The translations under genes and the position numbers were made by a program. From NCBI GenBank assembly GCA_020632665.1, contig JACKFC010000032.1, positions 1 to 55,204 on the forward strand: a stretch of DNA of 55,204 bases, written 5' to 3'. Source of the DNA: Deltaproteobacteria bacterium. GTDB taxonomy: Bacteria; Myxococcota_A; UBA9042. The notes beneath the pieces were generated by a model. The model saw only the letters and a program-made list of their open reading frames with translations. It was not told the DNA's origin and made no database searches. Every line of letters starts with the position of its first letter. Within the stretch, counting starts at the first letter, position 1. Below are positions 29,601 to 36,467 of this stretch, piece by piece.

Positions 29601-29625
29601 GCAGGTGCCGGGCTGCAAGGGCTGA
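23641..29625 (+). CDS. Giant modular lipoprotein: propeller blocks and CDDGN Cys repeats
   Basis: 1,994 aa from ATG 23641 (GGAG upstream); signal peptide with lipobox FASGC, then an Asp/Ala-rich linker with a tandem 8-residue repeat. Three large units follow. Units one and two each begin with a near-identical segment (GTVWNAATASCE, CDVDGVAVALPV, VTNVY at ~120-150 and ~790-820), continue with a ~430-residue FG-GAP/propeller-like region (GDWLVVGAPGR, DLQGDEVAIAA, and in the second copy GDWLIIGAQQR, DLQGDEAVVGS), and end in Cys repeats of the form CDDGNPCTADTC. The third propeller (~1480-1880) is more diverged and is followed by a last Cys block ending VPGCKG. This suggests internal duplication. 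It is probably a long surface fibre or adhesin; no enzymatic motif is seen. Its TGA directly abuts the convergent SWIM gene. Confidence 0.88.
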   Translation: MPLRSHALALALSVAFAALFASGCAGEAKSADTATAPCDDIAPLDVADTAEPDAGNDASADAGADTTADAGADTTADAETDAGGDASPSNPCAGLLAGSACGGSGLCDVGGGCICASGTVWNAATASCEACVCDVDGVAVALPVAVTNVYYPPQASPLSSAGGGPFRSEAAMRGGRLAIPNAGFTSPTGAGAVAIHRRSPAGSWQLETTLVRPTDALPSHELHFAHVAALDPSGDALATYSSAGPFNGGGTTSAVRVYQRGAPGVWTSAPPLPLPPNAGGMGMDGVRAASLALDGDWLVVGAPGRTLVQEWGRGSVFFYGRDSAGTWALQQTLHGAASAVRFGSNVDLQGDEVAIAAYYEGGSGAVHIHRHTAGPWASQQTLLAPTNGTTETRLFGVGVARSANRLYVAAMQRSPIPAGGTCFEKVIHIFDRPSAAADFALVATITDNLAPSCAGYSLADDLQIFGDGVVTRALVGGTWGEVRHYALGSNGPVLRWRLPVAAPPGPTAPGQLDPAQPGNLGDGIGILTDGTDIAVDARGAGSPDPAVRVYTLGAGACSPAALCDCAPGYTGPDCATQGCSSAADCDDGNPCTADTCTATVCAHTPVATSTACDDGNACTTGEACSGGLCTPGTALDCDDGDPCNKDVCLPASGCVHITSVTSACDDANACTTNDTCNKKTGCVGTAVDCDDANTCTTDACDPATGCTHVDLANGATCTDGNACTGPDACQSGVCVPSGALTCDDGNPCTADSCDATSGCVHATTAGAFCGGAGLCLADASCDCPAGTVWNAATASCEGCACDVDGVAVALPVPVTNVYRVDLSGHGLLSWAEQASLRAGRLAVCDPQLPTPAGNGGVILYRRDASGGWVHEATLTPPANRLLQENAFAYRAVLARDGNRAVVYSRQLGPNYGYGASAVRVYDRGAPGVWTSSAPLALPAPAFAYDTDGLDFSGLDADGDWLIIGAQQRKQLAADSVRGAVYLLQRDTQGAWSLAQTLWGVDPGGRTGFAVDLQGDEAVVGSPGMRYSLFTANDTFGRVDVLARSGSTWSIAQTLLGQPGNSGAKTGFGVEVARAGDRLYVGTIRYDGCGSHGSVRAFQRTTAGAPFAPLATLFETSPGCSQEFEFGHRFEVFDGGVLVRNAAHPNGSSLRLFDVTASGFSRRWRLPIAHAPGAGAPGQFAPWAPGGPNLFGRALAADGDQIAVGVHAPPFTTDAVRVFELGAGACNPQGLCDCEPGSGGADCSMQLCTSAAACDDGNPCTADACTGPTGQQQCSHTALSGTTANPVPCSDGDACTTGDACTAGACVPGPAPDCDDGDACTADACDPASGCTHAFDATLPCSDGKACTTGDHCDALLGCVGTAVNCDDGNTCTADACVEPLSPNKPPICNHVPTNDYAPCNDGDACNVGEVCKFGICMGGSAALCDDGDACTIDSCDPASGCTATPTNGPGCGVLAACDPNGSVPMFQEVTTALDPGPVGAGIWTAVPTTILLRGDWLFRGWSSPGANPAVERVTIHRRVAGAWTEVQQLTPPAGGTATPSHSRFADALAANADASLLVVADGPRRRLLTATRDGNGVYAWQPGQTIANPLGLQNPVLHTVSEQRLGFDGTTLVLHTLSNGTRFFRRVGSAWQGEAGSSAGAPDAFVGLGLAGRSAALDGDAVLLGSPFDVTTLSPPVVGGRVARYVRSGSTWGYAGAFGHPAPKAGASFGHALARSGDRLAVGVPQADCGGGTGGAIGGVAIFVRAAGNPAGWQHHHDLTAASTIGCGHNAKLGTALAFDGDTLFVGAPRLPAPNVPGALGAIARLAVAADGSTTLLQLIQPSALLPPIFYAVGTVSDQQRFGAALTADADRLATWLPMATSDSRPSRTVLLEPMPGTADAAGSCACLPGYSGPTCSTQACSKLDSCDDGNPCTQDACQLDKGTLTGTCAHTPPASKFVPCDDGDACTELDLCQSGACVGTQPKECNDGKFCTADECDSQTGQCVSLQVPGCKG
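23821..23868 (+). repeat. Tandem 24-bp repeat in the lipoprotein linker
   Basis: Two exact copies of a 24-base unit (23821-23844 and 23845-23868) encode DAGADTTA twice, with a partial third. This in-frame repeat in the linker after the lipobox could change linker length by slippage without breaking the frame. Confidence 0.85.
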
Positions 29626-30687
29626 TCAGCCCCGCGATGCGCTCGCCGCCACGACCCCCGCCTGGGTGACGCCGAACCACCAGGTGCCTTCGCCATCCTG
29701 GCTCGCCGCGACGAGGCCTGCGCCGCCGAGCTCTTCGAGCCCCTGCCGGACCTCCTCGGCCGAGCGCTCGATCGCGAGCAGCAGCACACCTTCGAAGGTG
29801 AATTCCTCGTCCGGCTGCTCGGCGAGCGGCCGCAACAGGCGCCGCGCGTGGCGTCCGAGCGACCCGGCCACTGGCGCTTCCGGCGCTGGTGACACCGGCG
29901 TTGCCGCCGCAGGATCGGGCTCGGGCTCGGGCTCGGGCACGGGCACGGGCTCGGGCTCGGCGAAGTCGACGCCGAAGATCGCCGCGAGGTCCTCGCCGTC
30001 GCCGAGGCCATCGTCCGTCGCCGCGGTCGCCGCCGCGCCGAGCTCTTCGATGCCGCCGAGCAGCGCCGCGACGTCGACCTGCCGCAGGGTGAAGAGCAGC
30101 TCGGGCTGCGCGTCGAGGCGGTGGCCGACGCCGTAGAGCGTCGCGGCGACGTGCTTGCACAGCATCGCGCCGTCGGGGCAAGAGCAGTCGAACAGCATCT
30201 CCTGCGGCAGCGGGAACATCCCGTCGGTCGGGTGGCAGAGCCGCTTCAGCGTCGCCGCGTCGAGCGTGCCCTGCAGCAGCGCGAGCAGCGATGCGACCTT
30301 GCCGCCGCAGTCCTTCGCCAGCTTGTCCCAGCGCTCGGCGCCGAGTGGGCTGATCGCGACGTGCACTTCGTAGGGCGAGGTGCCGGCGACCACGGCCTCG
30401 ACCACGCCGGGCTCGATCCGCAGGTCGACGACCGAGCCGTTGCGCAGGTAGCGGCGGCCGCGCTCGAGGCGGTTGAGCCAATCGGCGTGGCGCTCGATCT
30501 GGGTGCACCAGCCCTTGCCCCAAAACGTCTTGGCGACGCCTTTGCCCACGATCTCGACCGGCTCGAGCACGCCCCCCGGCCCACGCAGCCGCTCCGCCTC
30601 GCGCCGCGCGGCGTCGAGCCGCGCCGGCACCGAGACGTAGGGTTGGAAATAGCCGTAGCTCCGGCCCGATCGTCCCCAGCCCGACAT
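29626..30687 (-). CDS. SWIM zinc-finger protein, partner of SNF2 ATPase
   Basis: 353 aa from ATG 30687, nine bases after the stop of the SNF2 gene, so one operon. The SWIM motif is Cys168-x-Cys170, Cys177-x-His179 (CSCPDGAMLCKH). The N-terminal part (FWGKGWCTQIE, RYLRNGSVVDL) is the typical 'SWIM zinc finger family' lead-in. A Pro/Glu repeat linker (EPEPVPVPEPEPEP, residues ~245-262) connects to a C-terminal helical domain (~290-350). SWIM fingers bind DNA or protein. Bacterial pairs with SNF2 ATPases are common, with unknown cellular role, probably chromatin or DNA repair. Confidence 0.88.
   Translation of the reverse strand: MSGWGRSGRSYGYFQPYVSVPARLDAARREAERLRGPGGVLEPVEIVGKGVAKTFWGKGWCTQIERHADWLNRLERGRRYLRNGSVVDLRIEPGVVEAVVAGTSPYEVHVAISPLGAERWDKLAKDCGGKVASLLALLQGTLDAATLKRLCHPTDGMFPLPQEMLFDCSCPDGAMLCKHVAATLYGVGHRLDAQPELLFTLRQVDVAALLGGIEELGAAATAATDDGLGDGEDLAAIFGVDFAEPEPVPVPEPEPEPDPAAATPVSPAPEAPVAGSLGRHARRLLRPLAEQPDEEFTFEGVLLLAIERSAEEVRQGLEELGGAGLVAASQDGEGTWWFGVTQAGVVAASASRG
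29915..29956. repeat. Hexanucleotide repeat (seven TCGGGC-type units)
   Basis: Four TCGGGC, two ACGGGC and one TCGGGC in a row, followed by an imperfect unit. On the coding (minus) strand they give the Pro-Glu/Pro-Val linker of the SWIM protein. Unit-length changes keep the frame. Confidence 0.85.
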
Positions 30688-30696
30688 GCGCCCTCC

Positions 30697-33429
30697 TCAA
30701 TCCGCCGCGGCCCGCGCGGCCCGTAGATCCAGCGCGACCGTCGCCAGCAGCTCGGCGTCGGAGAGCTCGGTCAGGCGGACCTCCGCCGCGCCGCCGAGGG
30801 CCTCTTCCGCCAGCGCCCGCTTGCTCTGGATCAGCGCGTCGATGCGCTCTTCCACCGTGCCACGACAGACGAATTTGTGCACCAACACGTTGCGTCGCTG
30901 GCCGATGCGGAAGGCGCGGTCGGTCGCCTGGTCCTCGACCGCCGGGTTCCACCAGCGGTCGAAGTGGACCACGTGCGAGGCCGCCGTCAGGTTCAGCCCG
31001 GTGCCGCCGGCCTTGAGCGAGAGGACGAAGAAGGGCACCTCCGGGTCGGTCTGGAAGCGCTCGACCAGCGCCGCGCGCTTGCGCACCGGAGTGCCGCCGT
31101 GCAGCACCAGCCCCGGCGCGCCGAAGGCTGCGGTCAGGATGTCGGCGAGCGGCCCGGTCGCCTCGCGGAATTGCGTGAACACGAGCATCTTCTCGCCGCG
31201 CTGGGCGACGGTCTCGACCAGCTCCAGCAACCGCCGCAGCTTGCCGCTCTCGGCCGGGTTCCAGTCGTCGCCGCCGAGCCAATGCGCCGGGTGGTTGCAG
31301 ATCTGCTTGAAGCTCAGCAGCGCCGCGAGCACGGCGCCGCGCCGCGCGATGTCGCTCGCGTCCCGCAACGCCTGCTCGAGCCCCTGCACCGCCTGCTCGT
31401 AGAGCGCGGCCTGCTTCTTCGAGAGCCCACAATCGGTGCGCAGCTCGGTCTTGTCGGGCAGGTCCGAGATGACGGCCTTGTCGGTCTTGCGCCGCCGCAG
31501 CAGGTAGGGCTGCACCAGCTTCCGCAGCGGAGCGTAGTCGCCGCGATCGGCGAGGCGGTCGCACAGGCGCTTGAATTCCGGCGCGCGGCCGAGCAATCCC
31601 GGGTCGAGGAAGTCCATCAACGACCAGAGATCGCCGAGCCGATTCTCCACCGGCGTGCCCGTCATCGCGATCCGCGCCCCCGCCCGCACCGCCTTCGCCG
31701 CCTTGGCCTGCCGCGTACCCGGGTTCTTGATCGCCTGCGCCTCGTCGAGCACGCAGAGCCCCCACGCCCGCGCCCGCAGCCGCTCGTCGCGGGCCAGCGT
31801 GCCGTAGGTCGTCAGCACCACATCCGCCGCCAGCTCGGGCGTCCACACGCTCTCGGGCCGCGCCGCACGGTGTGCCACCAGCAGCCGCAAGCTCGGCGCA
31901 AAGCGCGCAGCCTCGGCCTGCCAATTGCCGAGCAGCGACGCCGGCACCACCACCAGCGCCGGCTCCGCCTCACCCAGCCGCCCCTGCTGCCGCATCACCA
32001 GCAGCAACGCCAAGACCTGCAGCGTCTTGCCGAGGCCCATATCGTCGGCCAAGCAGCCGCCCAACCCCAGCCGCACCAGCAAATGCAGCCACGCCACGCC
32101 GCGCGCCTGATACGGCCGCAGCGTCGCCAGCAGCGCCGGCCCAGGGTCGACCGCCGCGAGTTGGCCGTCGGGATCGCGCAGCTCGCGTAGCCGCGCAGCC
32201 AGCTCCGGGCCGGCGACGACCTCGGTCCACGCCTGCGCCTGCTCGTCCTCGCCCTGCTCGACCGCCGTCACGCCCGAGAGCAGCCGCATCGCCGCGTGCA
32301 AGCCGATGCCGTCCGCCTCGGACTGCGCCTGCGCCGCTTCGAAGCGCTGCAGCGTCGAGGCGAGCCGCTCGGTGTCGACCTCGACCCACCGGCCGCGCAG
32401 CAGCACCAAGCCCGGGTCGCTCTGCAGCAGCGCGCTCAGCTCGGCCTCGGTCAGCGGCTCGCCGTCGACGCAGACGCGCGGGTCGAAGCGCAGCAGCACC
32501 TTGGCGTCGATCCCACCCGGGCCGGTGTCGAGCGTCGCGTGCACCCGCGCCCGCGGCGGCCGGCCGCGCACCCAGCTCGCCGGCATCCGCACCTGCACGC
32601 CCGCCTCTTCGAGGGTCGGGACGTCGCGCAGCAACGCCAGCGCCTCGGCCGCCGTCCAGCGGCTCGGTCGGTAGAGCTCGCCCGCCTCCAGCTTGGCCGC
32701 CAGCCACCCGCAACGCTCGGCGGCGCGCTGCACCGGCGCGAGCAGGCGCAGCAGCTCGGCGCGGTCGCCGGTCGTCGCGGCGCGCTGCACCGCCTTGCCG
32801 AGCTGCACGTGCTGCGGCCGCGCAGCCCCCGAGAGCCGCGCGGTGAAGGTCGCGACAAAGGCGAAGGGCCGCTCCTCGTCGCCCTTGAGCTCGGCCAAGT
32901 GCAGGTGCACCCGGCCCACCGCCTGCCACGACGCATGCTGCGCCGCCAGCCACGCCGTCACGCCAGCGGCGTCGGTGCGCGCCGCGGCGGCCTCGGCCAT
33001 CGCCCGCCAGAGCGCAAGCAGGGTCGCAGCGTCGAGATATTCCGCGCCCAGAAAAGGCGGCGCCGACGCGATCAGCGCGTCGAGCTCCCCCGGCGGCTCG
33101 ACCTCCGGCAACACCGCCGCAGCCGCACCCTCACCCGCCTCGCCCGCAACACCGGTCGCCTCGGCATGCGCCACCGCGCGGCGCAGCTCGGTCACGTAGC
33201 GGACGGCGAAGTCGCGCCACCAGGCGAAGGGCTGCGGCAGCACGGTGCCGACCTCCGCCGCGCCGAGGTGCAGCAGGCCGGCGCCCGCGTCGGCGGCGAA
33301 GGCTTCGGCGATCCGTTTGCGCACCACAGCCGGCAGCGTCGGCGCGTCGGCCGCGGCGTGCAGGTGCAGCACGCGGGCTGGGCTCAGCGCGATGCTCGGC
33401 AGGGAGGCGGCGGTATCGTCGGCGTGCAC
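30697..33429 (-). CDS. SNF2-family ATPase/helicase
   Basis: 910 aa from GTG 33429; no clear ribosome site is visible. The N-terminal ~430 residues are the SNF2-associated region of bacterial members. The motor follows: motif I LADDMGLGKTLQ (~458-469), motif II CVLDEAQAIKNPG (~558-570), motif III TGTPVENRLGDLWSLMDFL, and C-terminal motifs LKAGGTGLNLTAA, VVHFDRWWNPAVE and ATDRAFRIGQ. Such enzymes translocate on duplex DNA. It is first in a two-gene operon with the SWIM protein. Codon use is host-like. Downstream effect unknown. Confidence 0.92.
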   Translation of the reverse strand: MHADDTAASLPSIALSPARVLHLHAAADAPTLPAVVRKRIAEAFAADAGAGLLHLGAAEVGTVLPQPFAWWRDFAVRYVTELRRAVAHAEATGVAGEAGEGAAAAVLPEVEPPGELDALIASAPPFLGAEYLDAATLLALWRAMAEAAAARTDAAGVTAWLAAQHASWQAVGRVHLHLAELKGDEERPFAFVATFTARLSGAARPQHVQLGKAVQRAATTGDRAELLRLLAPVQRAAERCGWLAAKLEAGELYRPSRWTAAEALALLRDVPTLEEAGVQVRMPASWVRGRPPRARVHATLDTGPGGIDAKVLLRFDPRVCVDGEPLTEAELSALLQSDPGLVLLRGRWVEVDTERLASTLQRFEAAQAQSEADGIGLHAAMRLLSGVTAVEQGEDEQAQAWTEVVAGPELAARLRELRDPDGQLAAVDPGPALLATLRPYQARGVAWLHLLVRLGLGGCLADDMGLGKTLQVLALLLVMRQQGRLGEAEPALVVVPASLLGNWQAEAARFAPSLRLLVAHRAARPESVWTPELAADVVLTTYGTLARDERLRARAWGLCVLDEAQAIKNPGTRQAKAAKAVRAGARIAMTGTPVENRLGDLWSLMDFLDPGLLGRAPEFKRLCDRLADRGDYAPLRKLVQPYLLRRRKTDKAVISDLPDKTELRTDCGLSKKQAALYEQAVQGLEQALRDASDIARRGAVLAALLSFKQICNHPAHWLGGDDWNPAESGKLRRLLELVETVAQRGEKMLVFTQFREATGPLADILTAAFGAPGLVLHGGTPVRKRAALVERFQTDPEVPFFVLSLKAGGTGLNLTAASHVVHFDRWWNPAVEDQATDRAFRIGQRRNVLVHKFVCRGTVEERIDALIQSKRALAEEALGGAAEVRLTELSDAELLATVALDLRAARAAAD

Positions 33430-33515
33430 GTCGCGCTTGGTAGGCCGGGGCGTGGCTTGGCGTCAAGTGCCCCTTCGACGCCCTCGAACGCGTGGGCCCA
33501 GCCTGGCATGTGGAC

Positions 33516-33603
33516 GCCCCGCCTCCGCGGGGCTGAGCACCACGCCATGCGTGAGCCCGGCGAAGGCCGGGCGTTCATTTCAGCCCGAGACTTCAGTCTC
33601 GGG
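33516..33603. repeat. Cluster of three strong hairpins before vapBC
   Basis: Three inverted repeats in 88 bases: GCCCCGC/GCGGGGC at 33516-33533, GCCCGGC/GCCGGGC at 33555-33572, and CCCGAGACT/AGTCTCGGG at 33584-33603. Two weaker ones follow (CACTT/AAGTG near 33622-33638 and CTGCA/TGCAG near 33639-33651). Together they fill most of the 258-base gap between the SNF2 start and vapB. The grouping resembles REP-type palindromic elements; transcription termination for vapBC insulation is another possibility. Confidence 0.6.
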
Positions 33604-33687
33604 TGCCCCTCGCGAGCGCAACACTTCATTGTCAAGTGACTGCAGAATGCAGTAACGTCGGTGTCTGGCCGTTCCGAGGAGCTCTCG

Positions 33688-33927
33688 ATGCCACACCTCA
33701 GCCTCCGCGACCTGCCGCAGCCGACCTACGACGCGCTCAAGCGTCTGGCGGCGCGCGAGCGACGGAGCATGCAGCAACAGGCGATCTTGTTGCTCGATGC
33801 GGCCCGCGTCCTCGACGGTAGCGCCGACGTCCTCGCCCGTGCCGCGCGCTGGCGCGAGCAGATCGCATTGCCGTCCGACTTCGATCTCGTCGTCGAGCTC
33901 AGGCAGGGGCGGGAGGCCCGGCCGTGA
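33688..33927 (+). CDS. vapB: VapB/FitA-like ribbon-helix-helix antitoxin
   Basis: 79 aa from ATG 33688 with GAGGAG upstream. The N-terminus LSLRDLPQPTYDALKRLAA, followed by RERRSMQQQAILLLD, is the ribbon-helix-helix DNA-binding pattern of FitA/VapB antitoxins. The C-terminal part (ARWREQIALPSDFDLVVEL) would wrap the toxin. Its TGA overlaps the toxin GTG (GTGA, 33924-33927), indicating coupling. Antitoxins of this type repress their own promoter together with the toxin. Confidence 0.85.
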   Translation: MPHLSLRDLPQPTYDALKRLAARERRSMQQQAILLLDAARVLDGSADVLARAARWREQIALPSDFDLVVELRQGREARP

Positions 33928-34322
33928 CGCCGCACTTCGTTTTGGATGCATCTGCCGCGCTGCGCCTCTTCCTCGCCGATGGGCCGGTTCCGGACGGCGT
34001 CGAGCACGCGCTCACCGCCGCCACGAAGGGCTCGGCGTTGGTGCTGGTGCCGGCGCTCTTTCACACCGAGGTGCTGCACGTCGTGCTGCGTCTGGAGCGC
34101 CGCGGCATCATCGACGCGCCGACCGGAGACGCGCTGCTCGCCGACCTGCGCGCGTTGCCCGTGATGACCGTGCCGCACGGAGCGGCCCTGGACCGCGCCG
34201 CAGATCTGGCCAGGCACCATGGCCTCTCCGGCTACGGCGCGACCTACCTCGCACTTGCACGCCACCACGCCGCCACGTTGCTCACTGCAGATGCGGCGTT
34301 GGCTGCTGCTGCCCGTGCCTGA
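33924..34322 (+). CDS. vapC: VapC-like PIN-domain toxin with one acidic residue replaced
   Basis: 132 aa from GTG 33924. PIN-domain positions: Asp8 (FVLDAS), Glu49 (FHTEV), Asp123 (LTADAAL). The third conserved acid, normally Asp in LSxYDAxYLALA, is Gly105 here (LSGYGATYLALA; codon GGC where GAC would be expected). PIN enzymes cleave RNA using a cluster of three or four acids and Mg2+, so activity may be reduced or lost. The rest of the fold is intact and length is typical. Operon with vapB. Confidence 0.87.
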   Translation: MTPHFVLDASAALRLFLADGPVPDGVEHALTAATKGSALVLVPALFHTEVLHVVLRLERRGIIDAPTGDALLADLRALPVMTVPHGAALDRAADLARHHGLSGYGATYLALARHHAATLLTADAALAAAARA

Positions 34323-34341
34323 GCCGCAGCGGGAGCCCACC

Positions 34342-34410
34342 GTGACGCAGCGCCGCAACGACGCCCTGACGCCCTGGTACCTCCTGCTCGATCCGACCGA
34401 GGCGCCCTGA
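34342..34410 (+). CDS. Possible 22-aa leader ORF before the GNAT gene
   Basis: GTG 34342 has GGGAG six bases upstream and reads 22 codons (ending WYLLLDPTEAP) to a TGA that overlaps the ATG of the acetyltransferase (TGATG). It could be a coupling leader peptide, or the 3' remnant of a longer gene cut when vapBC arrived. No homologue recognised. Confidence 0.35.
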   Translation: MTQRRNDALTPWYLLLDPTEAP

Positions 34411-35216
34411 TGGCCGGGGGCCCGCACGCCGCGGTCGTCGCCTGCTTGGGCTGCATCTTCGAAGGCCGGGCCGAGCCCGCCTACCGCACCTCCGAAGGCA
34501 TCGAGACCGATTGGTACCGCTGCGAGCGTGGCCACACGCCGGGCATCGACTGGCGCCGCGGCGCCCCGACCGCGCCGTGCTGGCCGCTGTCCGACAGCGA
34601 GCGGGAAGCGATCTCGCGGCTGGGGCGCGCCGCGACGCCGTTCGCGCTGGCCCACGCGTCCCGCCGCGACGGCCCCGAGGTCGAGGCGTTGCTCGGCGCC
34701 ACGTTCGGCCCGCGCGAAGATCAGCTCACGCTCTTCGACACGTGGTTGGTCGATCCCGCCCGCGTCGTGCAGATCGCCCGCAGTGCCGACTCGGCCCGCA
34801 CCCTGCTCGGCGTCGGCGTTGCCTCGATCCTCAACGAGCGCGGCCTCGCCGGCTACAGCCGCATCCGCCCCGACCTGCCCACCTGGCTCGCCGACCGCCG
34901 GGCCGGCAGCCTGCAAACCCTCGCGGTGCACCCCACCGCCCGCCGCACCGGCGTCGGCCGCGCCCTGGCCGCCGCGATGGTGCAGTGGCTCCGCAGCCGC
35001 GAGGTCGAGGTCCTGCTCGGCGTGAGCTGGCAGCACGGCGGCGCCGACAACTCCGCCCGGCTCTACGAGGCCGCCGGCTTCGAGCGCCTGGGCACCTCCG
35101 CGACCTTCTTCGCCGAGGAGCAGGCGCGCAGCGGTCAGCCGTGTGCGGTCTGCGGCACGCCGTGTCGGTGCGAGGCGTGGTTGTTCGGGGCCTTGCGGAC
35201 GGTCGTCCGGACTTGA
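34410..35216 (+). CDS. GNAT-family N-acetyltransferase with Cys clusters
   Basis: 268 aa from ATG 34410 (GAGG a few bases upstream). The GNAT acetyl-CoA loop is LAVHPTARRTGVGRALAA (~170-187), followed by NSARLYEAAGFERLG, the usual C-terminal strand-helix. The N-terminal ~60 residues carry CLGCIFEG and WYRCERGH, and the C-terminus has CAVCGTPCRC; these Cys groups could bind zinc. The substrate is unknown. It lies between two toxin-antitoxin pairs on the same strand. Confidence 0.85.
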   Translation: MAGGPHAAVVACLGCIFEGRAEPAYRTSEGIETDWYRCERGHTPGIDWRRGAPTAPCWPLSDSEREAISRLGRAATPFALAHASRRDGPEVEALLGATFGPREDQLTLFDTWLVDPARVVQIARSADSARTLLGVGVASILNERGLAGYSRIRPDLPTWLADRRAGSLQTLAVHPTARRTGVGRALAAAMVQWLRSREVEVLLGVSWQHGGADNSARLYEAAGFERLGTSATFFAEEQARSGQPCAVCGTPCRCEAWLFGALRTVVRT

Positions 35217-35275
35217 CGCGGTGGTCGGCGGTGACCACGCTGTGACCACGGGCGAGCCCGCCGTTGGAGGTCCTC

Positions 35276-35503
35276 ATGGTCCGCACGCTGAAAAAGAGGG
35301 GCAACAGCCACGCCCTGATCATCGACCGCGTGCTGATGGAGCAGCTCGGCATCACGCCCGAGACGCCGCTGCAGCTCGTCGTCAGCGACGGCACCCTGCA
35401 TGTCACGCCGATTCGCCATGGCCTCGGGAGTGAGCGCGTCAACGCCCTGGCCGACGCCCTCTTCGACCGCTACGACGAGGCTTTCCACGAGCTCGCGAAG
35501 TAG
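35276..35503 (+). CDS. AbrB/MazE-type antitoxin
   Basis: 75 aa from ATG 35276, GGAGG six bases upstream. LKKRGNSHALIIDRVLMEQLG is split over the swapped-hairpin AbrB fold: KRGNSHAL and a following PLQLVVSDGTLHVTP strand. The C-terminal helix (NALADALFDRYDEAFHELAK) is the likely toxin-binding part. The Doc toxin gene starts 15 bases downstream. AbrB-type proteins bind DNA as dimers and usually autoregulate. Confidence 0.85.
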   Translation: MVRTLKKRGNSHALIIDRVLMEQLGITPETPLQLVVSDGTLHVTPIRHGLGSERVNALADALFDRYDEAFHELAK

Positions 35504-35518
35504 CCCGGCGCGCCGACG

Positions 35519-35908
35519 ATGGAGCCCATCTTCCTCTCGGTCCAGGACGTCCTCGACCTGCACGCCCGGACCATCGCGCGGCATGGCGGCGCCCTCGGCG
35601 TCCGCAACCTCGGCCTGCTCGAGTCGGCCGTCGCGCTGCCGCGCCAATCCTTCGACGGACGCTACGTCCACGACGACCTCGCCGCGATGGCTGCGGCCTA
35701 CCTCTTCCACATCGCCTCGAACCACCCCTTCGTCGACGGCAACAAGCGCGCCGGCCTCGCTGCCTGCCTCGCCTTCCTCCTCGCCAACGGCGCAGAGCTG
35801 CCGTGGTCACCGGCTGAGTTGACCACCGTGACGCTCGACGTGGCCGCCGGCCGCGTCGACAAGCCGACGCTCACGGCGTGGCTGCGCACTGGGCTGTCGT
35901 CCGGGTAG
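35519..35908 (+). CDS. doc: Doc toxin (Fic-fold kinase)
   Basis: 129 aa from ATG 35519. The Fic/Doc motif HPFVDGNKR occupies residues 69-77. Phage P1 Doc phosphorylates EF-Tu with the same motif, and length is typical (~126). The N-terminal part (GALGVRNLGLLESAVALP, then YVHDDLAAMAAAYLFHI) is standard. The partner here is an AbrB-type antitoxin rather than Phd. No ribosome site is obvious; translation is probably coupled to the antitoxin. A hairpin follows. Confidence 0.9.
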   Translation: MEPIFLSVQDVLDLHARTIARHGGALGVRNLGLLESAVALPRQSFDGRYVHDDLAAMAAAYLFHIASNHPFVDGNKRAGLAACLAFLLANGAELPWSPAELTTVTLDVAAGRVDKPTLTAWLRTGLSSG

Positions 35909-35917
35909 GGGCCCCGA

Positions 35918-35937
35918 TCTTGCCTCGTCTGGCAAGA
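35918..35937 (+). terminator. Hairpin after doc
   Basis: TCTTGCC, loop TCGTCT, GGCAAGA: seven perfect pairs starting nine bases after the doc stop. No T-run. Beyond it the spacer to 36092 holds only the ribosome site of the next operon. Confidence 0.55.
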
Positions 35938-36092
35938 CACTACGGCACCGCTGGCGCCTTGCGGGTGTGAGCGCCTCGATCATCGACGGCGCGGCCGCCC
36001 GGCCGCCAACCCGGCGTTGACCCGCCGGGACCGAGGATCCTAGCCTGCGCCGTCGTGGGCTTTGCGCCGGGTTCATGCGAGGAGGACGAGCA

Positions 36093-36467
36093 ATGCCGGT
36101 GAAATGCCATGGCAGCCCTTATCACAAACGCAGAGCGAGCAAGTGGGGAGCTCCCAACTTGGGATCGGACAAGACTCCATGTCCCGACGATGTCGCCGAT
36201 TCAGTCGTCGAGGCGGTCTTCCCCGCAGATATCGCGGCTGCCTTGGAGCGAGGCCACGTGTCAGCTCTCCGCGACGGTGACTGGCCGCGCTACGCTTGGG
36301 GAAGGTCCGAGTTTCTCACCAGCATGGGGGAGAAGCTCGAGATCATATGGGAAGCTCGTGTCGAAAACCGAGGCGTTCCCGTGTACAAAGCCTATCCGAT
36401 CACACGCGAACGCTGCTCGCATCACATGCCAATGAAAGTCAGGGAGGTACTTTGGCCGCGCGACTGA
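36093..36467 (+). CDS. Unknown 124-aa protein, first gene of the HIT-PLD-helicase operon
   Basis: The start is ATG 36093, seven bases after AGGAGG. The C-terminal half is distinctive: WPRYAWGRSEFLTSMG, EIIWEARVENRG, VYKAYPITRERC and VREVLWPRD. I do not recognise the family. No signal peptide or membrane segment; Cys/His residues are scattered (KCHG, ERCSHH). Its end overlaps the next gene by 16 bases. GC content and codon use are more relaxed than in the flanking chromosomal genes. Confidence 0.7.
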   Translation: MPVKCHGSPYHKRRASKWGAPNLGSDKTPCPDDVADSVVEAVFPADIAAALERGHVSALRDGDWPRYAWGRSEFLTSMGEKLEIIWEARVENRGVPVYKAYPITRERCSHHMPMKVREVLWPRD

